From Phialocephala subalpina (Eukaryota; Ascomycota; Leotiomycetes; Helotiales; Mollisiaceae): a stretch of DNA of 64,000 bases. Below the pieces are notes generated by a model. It saw nothing but the letters and a program-made list of their open reading frames with translations. It was not told where the DNA came from and did no database searches. Location of the stretch: positions 396,677-460,676 of the forward strand of contig FJOG01000041.1 of assembly GCA_900073065.1 (NCBI GenBank), read 5' to 3'. Positions 40,254 through 51,700 of this stretch are shown here, piece by piece. Each line of letters starts with the position of its first letter. The stretch's first letter is position 1. A program made the translations under genes and the position numbers.

Positions 40254-43038
40254 ATGAAGAAAAGTTCGCCTGACTCTGAATCCTTCACAGATCGCATTCG
40301 CTCTTGGGCAAGAACCAAAGCGCATGGCCCCTCTCCACTCTCCAAAGACTCGAGCCGATCGACGACTCTCCCCCTAAGCAACTCACCATCTACCAACACA
40401 CAGCAGAACAGGACTACCAATACCCACGATGACACAACCAACGTGCCTCCCTTCCCTTCGAGTGACCTCAACGGCGTTGCCCGCCAGCCGTCGAAACCCA
40501 CAGCGAACAATGTCGCCGACAATACATCGACCGATCATCCGCCACCAGCTCCACCTCCGCAAGTGGAAGGCGAGGGGACTATCATAGAAGATGAGAAGCC
40601 CAAGAAAAATGTCGGCGTACGCTTTTGGTTCACTACCAAAGATATCCTATTCTCCAGTCCTATCAATATCCTGCTGGTCTTTGTCCCTGTGGGCATAGCT
40701 TCATATGCGGTGGGTCTGTCACCGGGTATCATATTTGGAATGAACGCCATTGCTATCATACCTCTGGCAGGACTCCTCAGTCATGCTACGGAGAGTGTGG
40801 CAAAGAGAATGGGTGATACGGTTGGTGCACTAATGAATGTTACTTTCGGTAACGCAGTAGAGCTCATCATCTTGTATGTCCATCCACCCCCGAAATATTG
40901 AAGTCATCTAACATCTCCCAGCATGTATGTCTACCTCAGAAGAGATCAAGACAAGAAAGAGCGAGAAGCCCTCTTAAAGGCATTATCATATCAATCGAGT
41001 CCCATATCATCGGTCCCTTTCTTTTGTTCCCCATGCGTGTTCGTGAATTTTTAAAGACCCATGCTCACTTTGACTTCCTAACTCACAGCATTGCTCTCGC
41101 AAAGGTTGGTGATCTCTTTTCTGTGTCCATCTCGCAGCCACTAACCTCCACAGGGTGAAATTCGTATCGTTCAAGCCTCATTGCTCGGTTCCATTCTTGC
41201 CAACTTGCTCTTGATTCTAGGCATGTGCTTCTTGATTGGCGGACTTCGTTTCCGTGAACAGGTATGTGCTCTGGCTGGTGGTAGGAGGCATGGCTAATGG
41301 TTTCAGATCTACAACAGTACTGTCACCCAAATGAGTGCATGTCTACTCAGCTTGAGTGTCATGAGTCTACTGCTTCCTGTATGTTGACCTCCTCAGCTCC
41401 CGAAACCTTGCTAACCAGATAGACCGCCTTCCACGCCTCGTTCAACACCCTACAAGCAGACAAGGCTACCAATGCCGTATTGAAAGTCAGCCGTGGTACC
41501 AGTGTAGTAAGTTTTGTCCACCATTTCACCTTTACCTCGACTTACACCCCCAGATTCTTCTCCTTGTCTACGGGATGTACCTCCTCTTCCAGCTTAAGTC
41601 ACATGCATACATGTACGAAAGTACACCACAGCATATCATCGACGAAGAGTCCGCACCTGGTCCCGTCGCACAATGGATGGACTCATCCTCAGATGATTCC
41701 TCTTCGTCATCCAGCTCCGACTCCGATGCCTCCAGTGGTTCCAACACCACCGCCAAGCGCATTCGTCGCGTCATGCGAGGTGGTAGACGTCGCCGCAAGT
41801 CCAGTCTCGGATCCAAAGAAACAGCCGACATCGAGAAATTCCGAGCTTCCCGCACTCCCTCCTTCGGCAACAGCTCCATAGCTCCCCACGGAGATGGATT
41901 CTTCGACGAACCTCAACCCATGGGACATCGTCTTGGAGCAATCGACATCGCTGAAGATGGCGATGATGAAGATCCCCGTCGTTCCCGCAAGTCTTCAATC
42001 TCCAACCACATGACCAAGAAAGAGCGCCGCAAGGAAAAGGAACGCAAACGCAAAGAAAAGAAGCAACGCAAGAAGGCTCGTCGCAACGGAGACAATACCA
42101 TCACCGAAGGTGTTGCCGACAACGGCATCCTATTCGAAAAGCAGGTCGAAGATGACGGCGCACCCCGACGCGTCGACTTCGCTGTTGCTACCGCCGAAAT
42201 GGGAAATGAGTCTCAAACCGACACTTCTCAGAAACGTCGTTTCAATATCGCTTCCATGCGTCCTGCTATCCCGAAAACCTTGAGCCAGAATGTTTTCACG
42301 ACTCCTGCTCCCGGGCAAGCACCGCCATCGGGTCCTATCCCTCATGTCCGTTATGGAATCCGTCGTACAAATTCCCTCCCCGACCGTCTTAATGAGCAGC
42401 CTGTCCCAACACCCTCCAATCTCCGTATCACACCCACCCGCGTCGGCTCCCTCGCCACCGGAGCAGCCAAGAACGAAAAAGATGATGATCAAAACATCTC
42501 TCGCACCACTGCCGTTGTCCTCTTGCTCGTCTCAACCGGTCTCGTAGCCGTCTGTGCAGAGTTCATGGTTGATTCTATCAATGCCGTCGTATCCGGAAAC
42601 TCTGCTTTGAGCGAAACGTTCATAGGTCTCATCATCCTCCCCATCGTTGGTAACGCCGCCGAGCACGTCACAGCCGTAACCGTTGCTGCGAAAAACAAGA
42701 TGGATCTCGCGATCGGTGTCGCGGTCGGATCTTCGATCCAGATCGCGCTGTTTGTTACCCCATTTGTGGTTTTGCTTGGGTGGGCCATGGGCAAAGAAAT
42801 GTCCCTCTACTTCACCCTCTTCGAAACCGTCTCCCTCTTCGTCTCCGCCTTCATCGTCAACTTCCTCGTTCTCGACGGCAGATCAAACTATCTTGAAGGT
42901 GCGCTGTTGTGCGCTGCTTATGTCATCATTGCTGTCGCGGCGTTCTTCTATCCTGCGGTGGGGGATCAGAGTAATTTGGGCGGGAACGAGGATGCGGCGA
43001 AGATGATGGTTAGGGCTGTTTTGGGGAATGCTTTGTGA
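40254..43038 (+). CDS. Vacuolar-type Ca2+/H+ antiporter (CAX/Vcx1 family) with very long central loop, 6 exons
   Basis: Exons 40254-40873, 41089-41104 (a 16-nt microexon), 41154-41261, 41307-41378, 41423-41506 and 41554-43038 join in phase and give 794 residues. The two CAX signature motifs are present: GNAVELIIF in the first half and GNAAEHVTAV in the second, each between hydrophobic helices, giving the usual two-half exchanger fold. The N-terminal ~125 residues are hydrophilic. Between the halves (about 325-612) lies an unusual cytosolic insertion of about 285 residues, with a Ser/Asp-rich stretch (SSDDSSSSSSSDSD), an Arg-rich segment and a Lys/Arg-rich stretch of about 25 residues. Yeast Vcx1 is 411 residues, so this is almost double. 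The expected role is proton-driven Ca2+ uptake into vacuoles after cytosolic Ca2+ rises; the charged loop is a likely regulatory or phosphorylation platform. Confidence 0.88.
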
Positions 43039-43514
43039 TGATGATGAGGCGTGGATTATGGATGATGGAGGTGAGTAAGAAGGGAAGGATGGGGGGACAG
43101 ATTGGTGATGAAAGGAATTTTGGAGGGAGGACTTCGGTATTGGTTTCGATGATCTTGCTTGCGCATACACGCGGGACGCGGCATAGGCACACACTCTTTT
43201 CGCTGGTCGGGAATAAGGGTTGCGTTGATTTGGTAATGCTTGCTTGCTGTCTATTTTTTTCTTTCCTACTCGACTCTATGTCACTCGCTTCGCACATTTC
43301 TTTGGCATGATGCTTAGCTTGAGGATTAATGAATGATACTTTCCTTACGACTGTCTGTTCTCCGTGAGGTCATTCAACCCCGTGTCCGAAGTGTATGAAG
43401 AGATCGTGTTGCGCACCGCAACGCGGTACGACCGGTACGTTCCGTCGCCTTGGACTGTTTCTGTTCCTTCAGAGTTTTGTTGTGCGTCGCAATCGATCAA
43501 GCGTCGAAGCTATA
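43039..43514. other. 3' flank of antiporter gene
   Basis: No gene. The T-rich stretch near 43250-43265 may be part of the transcript end region. Diverged tandem repeats begin just downstream. Confidence 0.35.
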
Positions 43515-44125
43515 ATAGATAGTTTCCCTCGAAGGCGTAGTAGTTTGATGATAATACGTAGTGAACTATGGTTTTGTGGGTGATGACTGTATGGGTTTGG
43601 GATTGTACGTATATGAGGATGGGTTTCCGAGTTTTGTAGATGTGCAACAAAGCGAGTTTTGCGTGGATGAGAGGTGTGTGTGTGTGAAAAGCTAAGTTCC
43701 CATTCGCAGACTAAAGGAATGTAGTTCGTAATCTAAGTCAGCCTGAATGTGGGCCGAACCATAAGTCTCTTTGGTGATGACGGTATGAGCCTGGGATTGT
43801 ATATAAGAAGGAACTTCCCTCTTTTTGCAGATGTGCAACAGCTTTAGAACTTCATGCGTATTGTGTGCGTGAAGCTATATTAGTCCCCACTCGAGGTTGA
43901 CAGAATTTCGTGGTGCGTCCTCTCGAGTCAGGCTTGATACGTAGTGAACCATGATTTTTCGAGCGATGACGGCATCTTCCTGCCATTATATATAGACTTA
44001 GCATGCTCGGATGCTCCCTCGTTTTCAGATGTGCAACAGTCTAGGTCCTCGTCTCAGAGCGGCATTGCGGCCGTAACTTTACTTCACCAAGTATTATTCT
44101 GATGGACTTGTAGACGTGCAACAGA
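43515..44125. repeat. Four diverged tandem units of about 190 bp
   Basis: The landmark GAyGTGCAACA recurs at about 43639, 43830, 44028 and 44113. It is preceded in the first three units by GATGACkGyAT and a TATATA/TACGTA-like stretch, and in units 1 and 3 also by ACGTAGTGAACyATG. Spacings are about 191, 198 and 85 bp, so the last unit is partial. The array lies directly upstream of a membrane-protein gene and could be promoter repeats or a decayed mobile element. Confidence 0.55.
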
Positions 44126-44388
44126 GTAAGACTTAAGCTTTAGATGGACTTTGAACTCCCGTACTAAGTCTTTGCTAGCCAGGATCCGGGCTGTCGTGGT
44201 AACGACTTTGAATGAAATAACGTCACGTGTATACCAAGTCCCCTTGAAATGTGGGACTCCTCTTTCCCCCTTTTGCTCTCGCTTAGAGGTTATGATTTCA
44301 CCGAACCGTATCACGGTGCATCATGACTCGAAATTCAACATTATACAATATATTAACAAATCTCCCCTCGCCCTTCTATCTCTTCACC

Positions 44389-45386
44389 ATGCCTCTTACC
44401 GCCATCCCTAAATTCCTCCTGGGCAAGAAATCCCGACAGAGACCGCAAGTAGAGAACAAGCAAGAACGAAATGCCTCAATTACCGACGAAAAGGACCAAA
44501 TTCTCATTGAGGAGAAAGAGATCTTGAGCCTTCCCGCAGAACATTCGACGCCGAGGTTTTAGAGTTCCTAACAGATCGAAATACAATCTTCGACAATTTC
44601 TTGAAGGCTGTATATAAGAGAAGGGCAAAAAATCAAGACCCTCCTGTGACAGGTAAGACCGAAGCTGCGTCGTTTTGTGAATGTATACATTCTTTCAAAC
44701 TATGCTGACCAAATGACCTAGGTTTACGGCAGAGGAAACCCAAGAACGTAACTTCGGCTATAAAACCTCGTGGTGTGACGGAGACGACCCAGGCTAGAGA
44801 GAGAACTCCAAATTCCAGTAAGTTACTTCCCAGATTCACCATATAATTCTTAAGCAGCTTATAATTTCAAGCAGGGAAATTTGTGTATTTCAGAGAAACA
44901 GTCGGTCGGCTCTTCACGATGTTAAAGAGTCCATTCCAAGAATCCAACCGGAGATGCTTGAGAGACTTTACTGGAAGAACGAGTACAGTTCTTACTCTCA
45001 CAGTTATTTCTCTCATGGCCACCACAGGGCTTGCATGTCGAGCACTTTTCCTCTCACTCTCCGACTCGATCCAGTCCAAGACCATAAACTCCGACTTTTT
45101 CACGTTACTACAACAGAGTATTCTCTTATTTATCTCTCAATATGCACTTATTGTCCCCTACTTGCGTGGCATGAGGTTGAACACTGAGCGCTTCTGGTTT
45201 CTAGCCACCTTAATAGCCAGCATACTTACAGGAGTGGCATCGATCTTCGCCTACTTCTGGACGCCACCGGTATCGACATTCCTTGGCTTTGTAGCCAACG
45301 CAGCGCAGATCATAGCAACCCTCTTGTTGGTACAAGAAGCTAGTCTCCACCACCCTGCTATCCCTGTCTCCGAAGCAGAATCGTAG
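44389..45386 (+). CDS. Small fungal multi-pass membrane protein; one frame break near 44515-44550
   Basis: The first exon starts at the ATG at 44389 (MPLTAIPKFLLGKKSRQRPQ). Its frame stops at 44562, while a second frame (AEVLEFLTDRNTIFDNFLKA) carries on to an intron at 44653-44721, a short exon, an intron at 44818-44874, and a last exon to 45386. These later joins are in phase. No intron explains the first frame change, so an indel or sequence error is likely between about 44515 and 44550. The C-terminal ~150 residues hold about four hydrophobic segments (LTLTVISLMATTGLACRALF, LLFISQYALIVPYL, FWFLATLIASILTGVASIFA, FVANAAQIIATLLLV). The family is not recognised; proteins like this are frequent in ascomycetes with no known role. 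Confidence 0.5.
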
Positions 45387-46040
45387 AGGGTTTCATGACT
45401 ACCAATTAGCAAATTGAATTGCTTGCTTGGCTCGAATGAGGTTAAAATTCCGTTGCAAAAGTTTGAGAATGGCTTATCCCGAGTCCGTATGAGATACCGG
45501 GATTTGTAGAGTAAGTAAGTATGGTCGAGCGTCACAGGTATATGGAAACTTACAGTTTGAGGGCTACAAGATCCCCATATGAGCGGGGTTGTTATGCTGT
45601 TAAGAAATCCACACGAACGTTAATGAACGTAAATAAAGTCATGTGTAGCTTTCGGAATATGGACTGGGACAATGGTCGCATAAAATAGCGACCGAGATTG
45701 TTGAATTCGGCGGTAATTTCGCCTGAATCTTGCATTTACCTGTAATTTGTGCTTTAATCAAGTATTTCGACTCTCAGAAGTCCACGGGAACTAGAGCAAG
45801 AAAGTGAAAAGCTCAAGTCGTGATCATATGATCTACCAAACATCGCATCACTCTGGGACCGGTTACCATCATGGCACCCGACTACCACCCCTTCCTAACC
45901 TCAGCACAGGAAACACTCTACTTATCCTTACTTCTTTTCACCCCACCACCCTTCTCATACAGAAAGTCCTCCATCTACTCGGACATTACAAACTACCACC
46001 CTCCCCTGCACATCTTCACGAATACACAAAGTAAACCACA
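45387..46040. other. Intergenic
   Basis: A frame from an ATG at 45871 (76 codons, Pro/Tyr/Ser-rich) overlaps the start of the next gene and has no recognisable domain. The sequence otherwise holds promoter and flanking DNA. No RNA gene is seen. Confidence 0.35.
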
Positions 46041-46574
46041 ATGGACATCACACACTCCCGAATCCGGTGGCCAGATGAAACCATATTCAAAAGAAACATA
46101 GGCGACGGTCCTGGCCAGCATCCCCGTCCCTGGAACGGAAAAATATGTTACAGCTACCGCCATCTCCCCGAATGCCTCAATGTTTTCAAAGAAGGATGGC
46201 CAAATCCACCTTCAAAACGAAATCTCGACCAAGGACAAAACACAGTCATCAATCAAACAAGCCCTGCTGTCTCAAGATCGAGTTATGAGCAGGATCTATC
46301 CTCTAATGTCAAACTCTGGGTTTTCGTTGCAATATCTGCTATCTTGGCAGTGGCTTGTGTTGGGTCGCTCGTTTGTGCCTTCAAGTCACGTCAAGTGAGG
46401 AGAAGAAGCGCGGATGGGGATGCGTTGATGGGATATGATGGAGAGAAGGTTGTAGCTTTCAAGATGGGGACAGTCGAGCTATCCGCTGGGACCGTGTATG
46501 AAGCGAAGTTGAAGAATACGCTTCCGGAAGTCGAGAATGGGAAGGGGACGCCGTTCGCGGATGTTGATGTCTAG
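46041..46574 (+). CDS. Hypothetical single-pass membrane protein, 177 aa
   Basis: An intron-free frame of 177 residues from an ATG. The N-terminal ~90 residues are polar, with two Cys (ICYSYRHLPECLNVF) and N-glycosylation sequons (INQTS). One transmembrane segment (LWVFVAISAILAVACVGSLV, about 92-114) is followed by basic residues (KSRQVRRRS) and a polar cytosolic tail of about 55 residues. No cleavable signal peptide is evident; the positive-inside rule puts the tail in the cytosol. The family is not recognised. An upstream exon is possible because the frame before the ATG is not stopped immediately. Confidence 0.5.
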   Translation: MDITHSRIRWPDETIFKRNIGDGPGQHPRPWNGKICYSYRHLPECLNVFKEGWPNPPSKRNLDQGQNTVINQTSPAVSRSSYEQDLSSNVKLWVFVAISAILAVACVGSLVCAFKSRQVRRRSADGDALMGYDGEKVVAFKMGTVELSAGTVYEAKLKNTLPEVENGKGTPFADVDV

Positions 46575-47169
46575 GGTATTTATTGTTCTCAGTTCAGAAA
46601 CGAGGAGGCGTAATTAGGACGAGATCTTGCATGATATTGGCAAGTAGTCGCCCTTTCAAGCAAGGATAGGAGTTAGAGAACGCTGAGGGGTGCAAGGACT
46701 GAGAATAGGTCGAGTCTGAATTAGTTGTGAAGTGGCTTAAGTGGGAAGTGAAAATAGAAATCTATGGCAATTATTTGTAAGACGCAAGTCCTGCTTTCAA
46801 ACAAGTGGAAGAGTAACATTAGTTATTTGAAAGTAGATTGGATCGCTGTTACATCTGAATTATAAATTACAAAAAGCATGTCAAAATAATCGTACCCTTA
46901 GAGTAGTCTTAGTCTTTATTACTATCACTCTTTACTATTATGAAACCTTTGCTATTAGTAGCCTAGGTAGTAGAGCTGAGATCGATACTAAGAACTTATG
47001 CTTCAAAGTACTTATCAGCGAAATCGATTTCCTAGATCCCGGTTCTAGTACTAACATCGAAAACGCGATGGATTTGCTTCTTTTAAAAGTGAAGTAAAGT
47101 ATAATAATTTGACGCTGTAGATGTAACATCTTCTTACCGACGCGAAAACGCTAAGGTCAGCCTCCGTCG
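46575..47169. other. Intergenic
   Basis: Non-coding sequence between two convergently ending genes. It is moderately AT-rich around 46750-47130, and I see nothing else in it. Confidence 0.4.
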
Positions 47170-48746
47170 TCACAGCTTATCTTCAAGCTCCAACATGCTC
47201 TCCTCGTCGCCCCTCGAAAGAAGTACCTCGATTAAAAGAACACTCAAGTCGTCCTTCTTGAAGGCCTCATCTAGGCTCACCGTCCCTTCTGGACTCGTAG
47301 CCAGAACCTTAACGGCGGGCACGAGACTCGGATCCCTCGCAAGGTCTAACAAGGAGTCCATCACCTTCCGTAGATCAGCTTCGAACTTGGCAGTCTCGTA
47401 GGCCTCGACCCCGTCCACCACGCAAACAAGCGTCTTATGCTGTGGGATATGTCGTACAAACCACTCGAAAAGCCGGCACAGCACGCCGACATTCCCGCTG
47501 CGCAGGCCCCCCAGATCGACGTCCCGCTGCCTGAAAGTGAAGTCCGCAAAATGCTGCTGAAGAAGCTGCGCGGTTAAGCTCCGGATCATGGCACCTGGCC
47601 CCGCGAACGTGTCATCGGACTCGAAGTGCTGCCGGCAGAAGAAGACGAGAGAGACGAAGCGGTCCTGGTTGCGCAGCCCTTGCATCAGGGATGCAGACAC
47701 GAGGGATAGCCCGGAGCCGGCCTGGACTATGTCTTGCCCTGTATCGCCCTGTATGAGTAGCTCGCATGAGGTTGGGGAGGTGGCCCTGGCGCGGAACTCG
47801 TCCGTTGTGATGATATTCTTGGCTTGGCTACGGTATCTTAGAGCGATGGACTCCGTAGACTCTAGGATGGATGTGATGTCGTCCGTATCCAGGTTTGATA
47901 CATTGAGGATCTCCAATAGGGCATTGACATGCATTACTGGCTCTGGTGGTGGCTGGGGGTGATAATATCCCGTTGGCGGTGGAGCCATCCAAGAGGGCGA
48001 CGGTGGAGGCATTCCTTGGGGAGGCATCCACGGCTGCTGCTGTAGGTATGGGTATTAATATTGGTAGTGTGTTTGGGAAGGAGGCTGAGACTGCCAAGGA
48101 AACTGCTGCGGTGGGTACCATGGCAACTGTTCCTGAGGTGGATGCCAATGAAGCAGTTGCGGCGGCGGAGTTGGGGTCGGAGAGAGAGCCTTGATCGCTT
48201 TATCTCTCTCTTCTTCCGCAACGTGAACTCGTTCCAAGACCTCAATTTTCCCCATCACGTTTTCTAGACTCCCTAACATTCTCATTAGTCCAAGAGCGTA
48301 CATTAACCATGATTCGTGGCTGGGACAGGTCAACTTACGCATCACCTCGGCCTGGCGCGCGTCCTTTGTCCTCTCTCCCTGGTTGAACAAGTCCAGCAAC
48401 AGGTTCGCAATCTCGTCACCAGTAGCGTGGGTTACATTCTTCATCTCATCCCTGGATTGATCTACCTTTAATAAGACCTGCTCCCCTAGTTTTAGGATGA
48501 GATTAGTCTTTTCGACTACAACCTTTACTCTGTTGCCTATGGTAATCTCGAGGAGCGTGACTTGGTCGATTCCTGAATCGAAAATACGTTAGTGAGGGAA
48601 GTCGACGACTCCGATGTTCAGTGCCAGAACTCACCCTGAAGCACCAGATCCATTGCCTTCCTAGTCCCGGCAATGTGCGACTCGAGAGCTTTATCTACTA
48701 ACTCCCGGCACTTGACCGGTGTAGCATAAAGCGTAGTGTTAGACAC
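47170..48746 (-). pseudogene. STAND/NTPase-like fungal protein gene with in-frame TAA and lost 5' end
   Basis: Reading leftward, a block starting near 48746 (TPVKCRELVDKALESHI, AGTRKAMDLVLQG) joins through a 62-nt intron (48634-48573; GTGAGT, CACTAACG, CAG) to a long frame (IDQVTLLEITIGNRVKVVVE...). That frame runs through a Pro/Gln-rich linker and is interrupted by a TAA at 48057-48055. The same frame then continues for about 290 codons to the stop at 47170, with features of an NTPase-like module: LLIQGDTG, GSGLSLVSASLMQGLR, LVFFCRQHF, GAMIRSLTAQLLQQ, LVCVVDGVEAYE. No intron of suitable phase removes the TAA. Replacing T by C would give CAA (Gln) in a Gln-rich context, so a RIP-type C-to-T change is the simplest explanation. 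Homology ends at about 48746, where transposon-derived DNA begins. Intact homologues of unknown function occur across Pezizomycotina. Confidence 0.6.
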
Positions 48747-51700
48747 CTAGCCGGGCTTAGCCCGACTAGCACCGAGCTAGCCTGACCCTTAAAGTCAGCC
48801 AGCCAGCCAGAATAGAACATCAGTTCTATTAAAACCTCTCTTTCCGCTCTAAATAGTAGCACGTCTATAAAATACGTCTAGTATTTTGGGATTGCGTCAA
48901 GCTTTCCTGAGATCTAAGGACCCAACGCTAAACCAAATAAGGACTCGTCTAGAGCCGCATCGGCAGCCAGCGTTCGTAGGACCACCAAGACTCACCCCCC
49001 CGAACGACTCCACCAATTAACCTTTAGCTTCCCACGACTCAATAAACTCGAAAACACGGGATACGAGTACAAAGCCACGAATTGCTCGATCGGCGAAAGG
49101 GGATAGGGTTAGAAAAGGGAAATTCAAACTAAAAAAGGACGTTTATAATTTAATAACGACTTGGCCATGGTATTATAGCCAATTAGCCATCGAGGCTCAA
49201 ATCTATACTAATAAGACATCGAAGAAATAAAGTATTAAACGGACGATTTATATTAATATCATCGGTATTATTAGTAAGTATAATTATTTTTCCGAATTTA
49301 ATTAATTATTTTTAATTAATAATTAAAGTAATTATATTAACGATTAACTTAAAAGAGGAAGGAATAGAAAGGGCATACTAATATTCAAATTATTGCAATA
49401 TAACGTAATAAATAACAATAACGACTTTTCTTAATTAATTACTAATTTTACAAGTAATTTTAATTTTATTACGAAGTAAATTACGAGTAAAATAATAAAC
49501 TTTTAAAAGTTAAACGAATCAGCGGATTAATTAATTAGTAATAAGCAAGATATTATTATCTTTTTATTCGAATTATTACGCAAAAAGAAACGAAAAGTAT
49601 TTTTATTATTGGAATTACAAGCGATTAAAAATTTAACTTTAGAAAAAGTTATAAATATATAAGATTTTCCTTTATTGATTATCGAAAAATCGATTATTAA
49701 TTCGAATAAAAAACTAAACTTAATTTTATATTCGATCGAATATTTGGAACCTTTTCGATTTTTCGAGTTATTAAAATTACTAATCGAGAATATTACTTGA
49801 TTTAAAAAGAATATAATATTTAATTTATTTAAAATTAAAAATTAATTCTTAGAAAAAGAATTTAATTAGACTTTAAAAGAAAGTAAGAACAAATTACCAA
49901 CTAAAGATTATTAAACTCCGAACTAATTAAAATAAACTTTAAAAGTTTAAAGTATAATTAAATTAATTACTTTTAAATAAATAATAATATATTAATATTT
50001 ATATATAATTTTAACTTTTAATTTCTTTATCCGGGAATTTTTTCTCGAAGGAAAGGAAAAGGAATATTTAAAAGAAACTATATATAATATTTACCAATTT
50101 CCTTACGTTATATCTCATATTAATTAACGGTTAAATATTCAAATAAAATAATATTTAAAACCTTAAAATAAAATTATTTTTCCAAAAAAATTTAAAAGTT
50201 CGATATTATTATTATTTATTAAATATAAAAAGAAACGTAAAACTAAAAGTTATTATATTTAATTGAAATTATTCGAGAAATTGATTATTACGAAGCTCGA
50301 ATTTTACTTCGAAATATAAACTTTAAATCAAAAGAAAATTTCTTAGATAAAATTATATAAATTATTTATCAATATAATAATAATTTAACGGGAATAATAA
50401 TTCTCTTTATTAGCCTATTAAATCGTTTTAAAGAAAAATTATCGGAGGATAAACTTTCGAAAAATAATAATCGATAATAATATTTTTTTCGCACTTTAAA
50501 TCCACTAATAAATTAGTAATATTTATCGCGTTTATTTAATCCTAATATGAATACGGGATTAAATAACTCGCGAGTTTATTTCGAAGAATAATATTATTCG
50601 GAATTAAAATATTAAAACGAAATAAATAAAGATTTAAATTACTCGGGAAATAATAGAAATAATAATAATAAATAATTCGAATTGAAATTTTTTTATCGAA
50701 ATTATATAATTTATTATTATACGAAATTATTAATTAGATTAAAACCAAAGGATATTAATATTTTCATTGGTAATAAAGTTTTTTTATATTATAAAAAACT
50801 TATTATACTAGTAAAATAATATAGCGAAACTTTTATTTTAAAGATATTATTATTATATATAAAAGAAAAAATTATAAATTAATTCGATTCGCTAAATAAA
50901 ATTATTATAAATTAAATAAATTATATTTTTTCGATTAGAAAATATAATTAATAATTCGTTTCCACGAAAATATATTTAATACTTTAATTAAAACGGATTT
51001 TATAATATATATTTTCGCAAATAAATCGAAATTTTTTATTCGAGAATATATTATAAAAAAGTAATTTAAATATATAAAAACCAAAGAAATAAACTAAGAT
51101 TTTATCATGTGATATATTTACGCGAAACTCGATTTGATTTTAATAATAATCATTATATTCCTTTTAAAACTTATTAATATTATAATGGATTTCTCTAGTA
51201 AAATATATAAAGCCAAATCGAAAATCAAAATTTAATATTATTAATTCTAAGGATAATTTAATACGCAAAAAAAATAAATTAAAGAATTAAAATAATTAAT
51301 AATTAAATAAACTTAATTTCAAAAGAATAATTAATCGTTATAATAAAGTTTTTACTTGTAATAAAAACTAATTTAATATTTTATTCTAATATAAAGAAAT
51401 CAAAATATTTAATATAAAATTATTCAATTTCTATAATTCGTTATATTCTTATAATCTTTATAATAATTCGAGGGAAATTTATAATAATAATAATTCTTTT
51501 TATTTGTATTTAAATTAATTAATTTATTTATAAAATCGAAAATATAAAATAATTAATTAAATATATTAATAATAAAATAAAATTTTAATTAATTATTAAT
51601 AATATAAAATAAATAAAATTCAAGTGATTATTACTTTTAAAAATAATAAATAAAAGAATTATTTTAATTTAAAATTTAATAATAATTCGGGCTTTAATAA

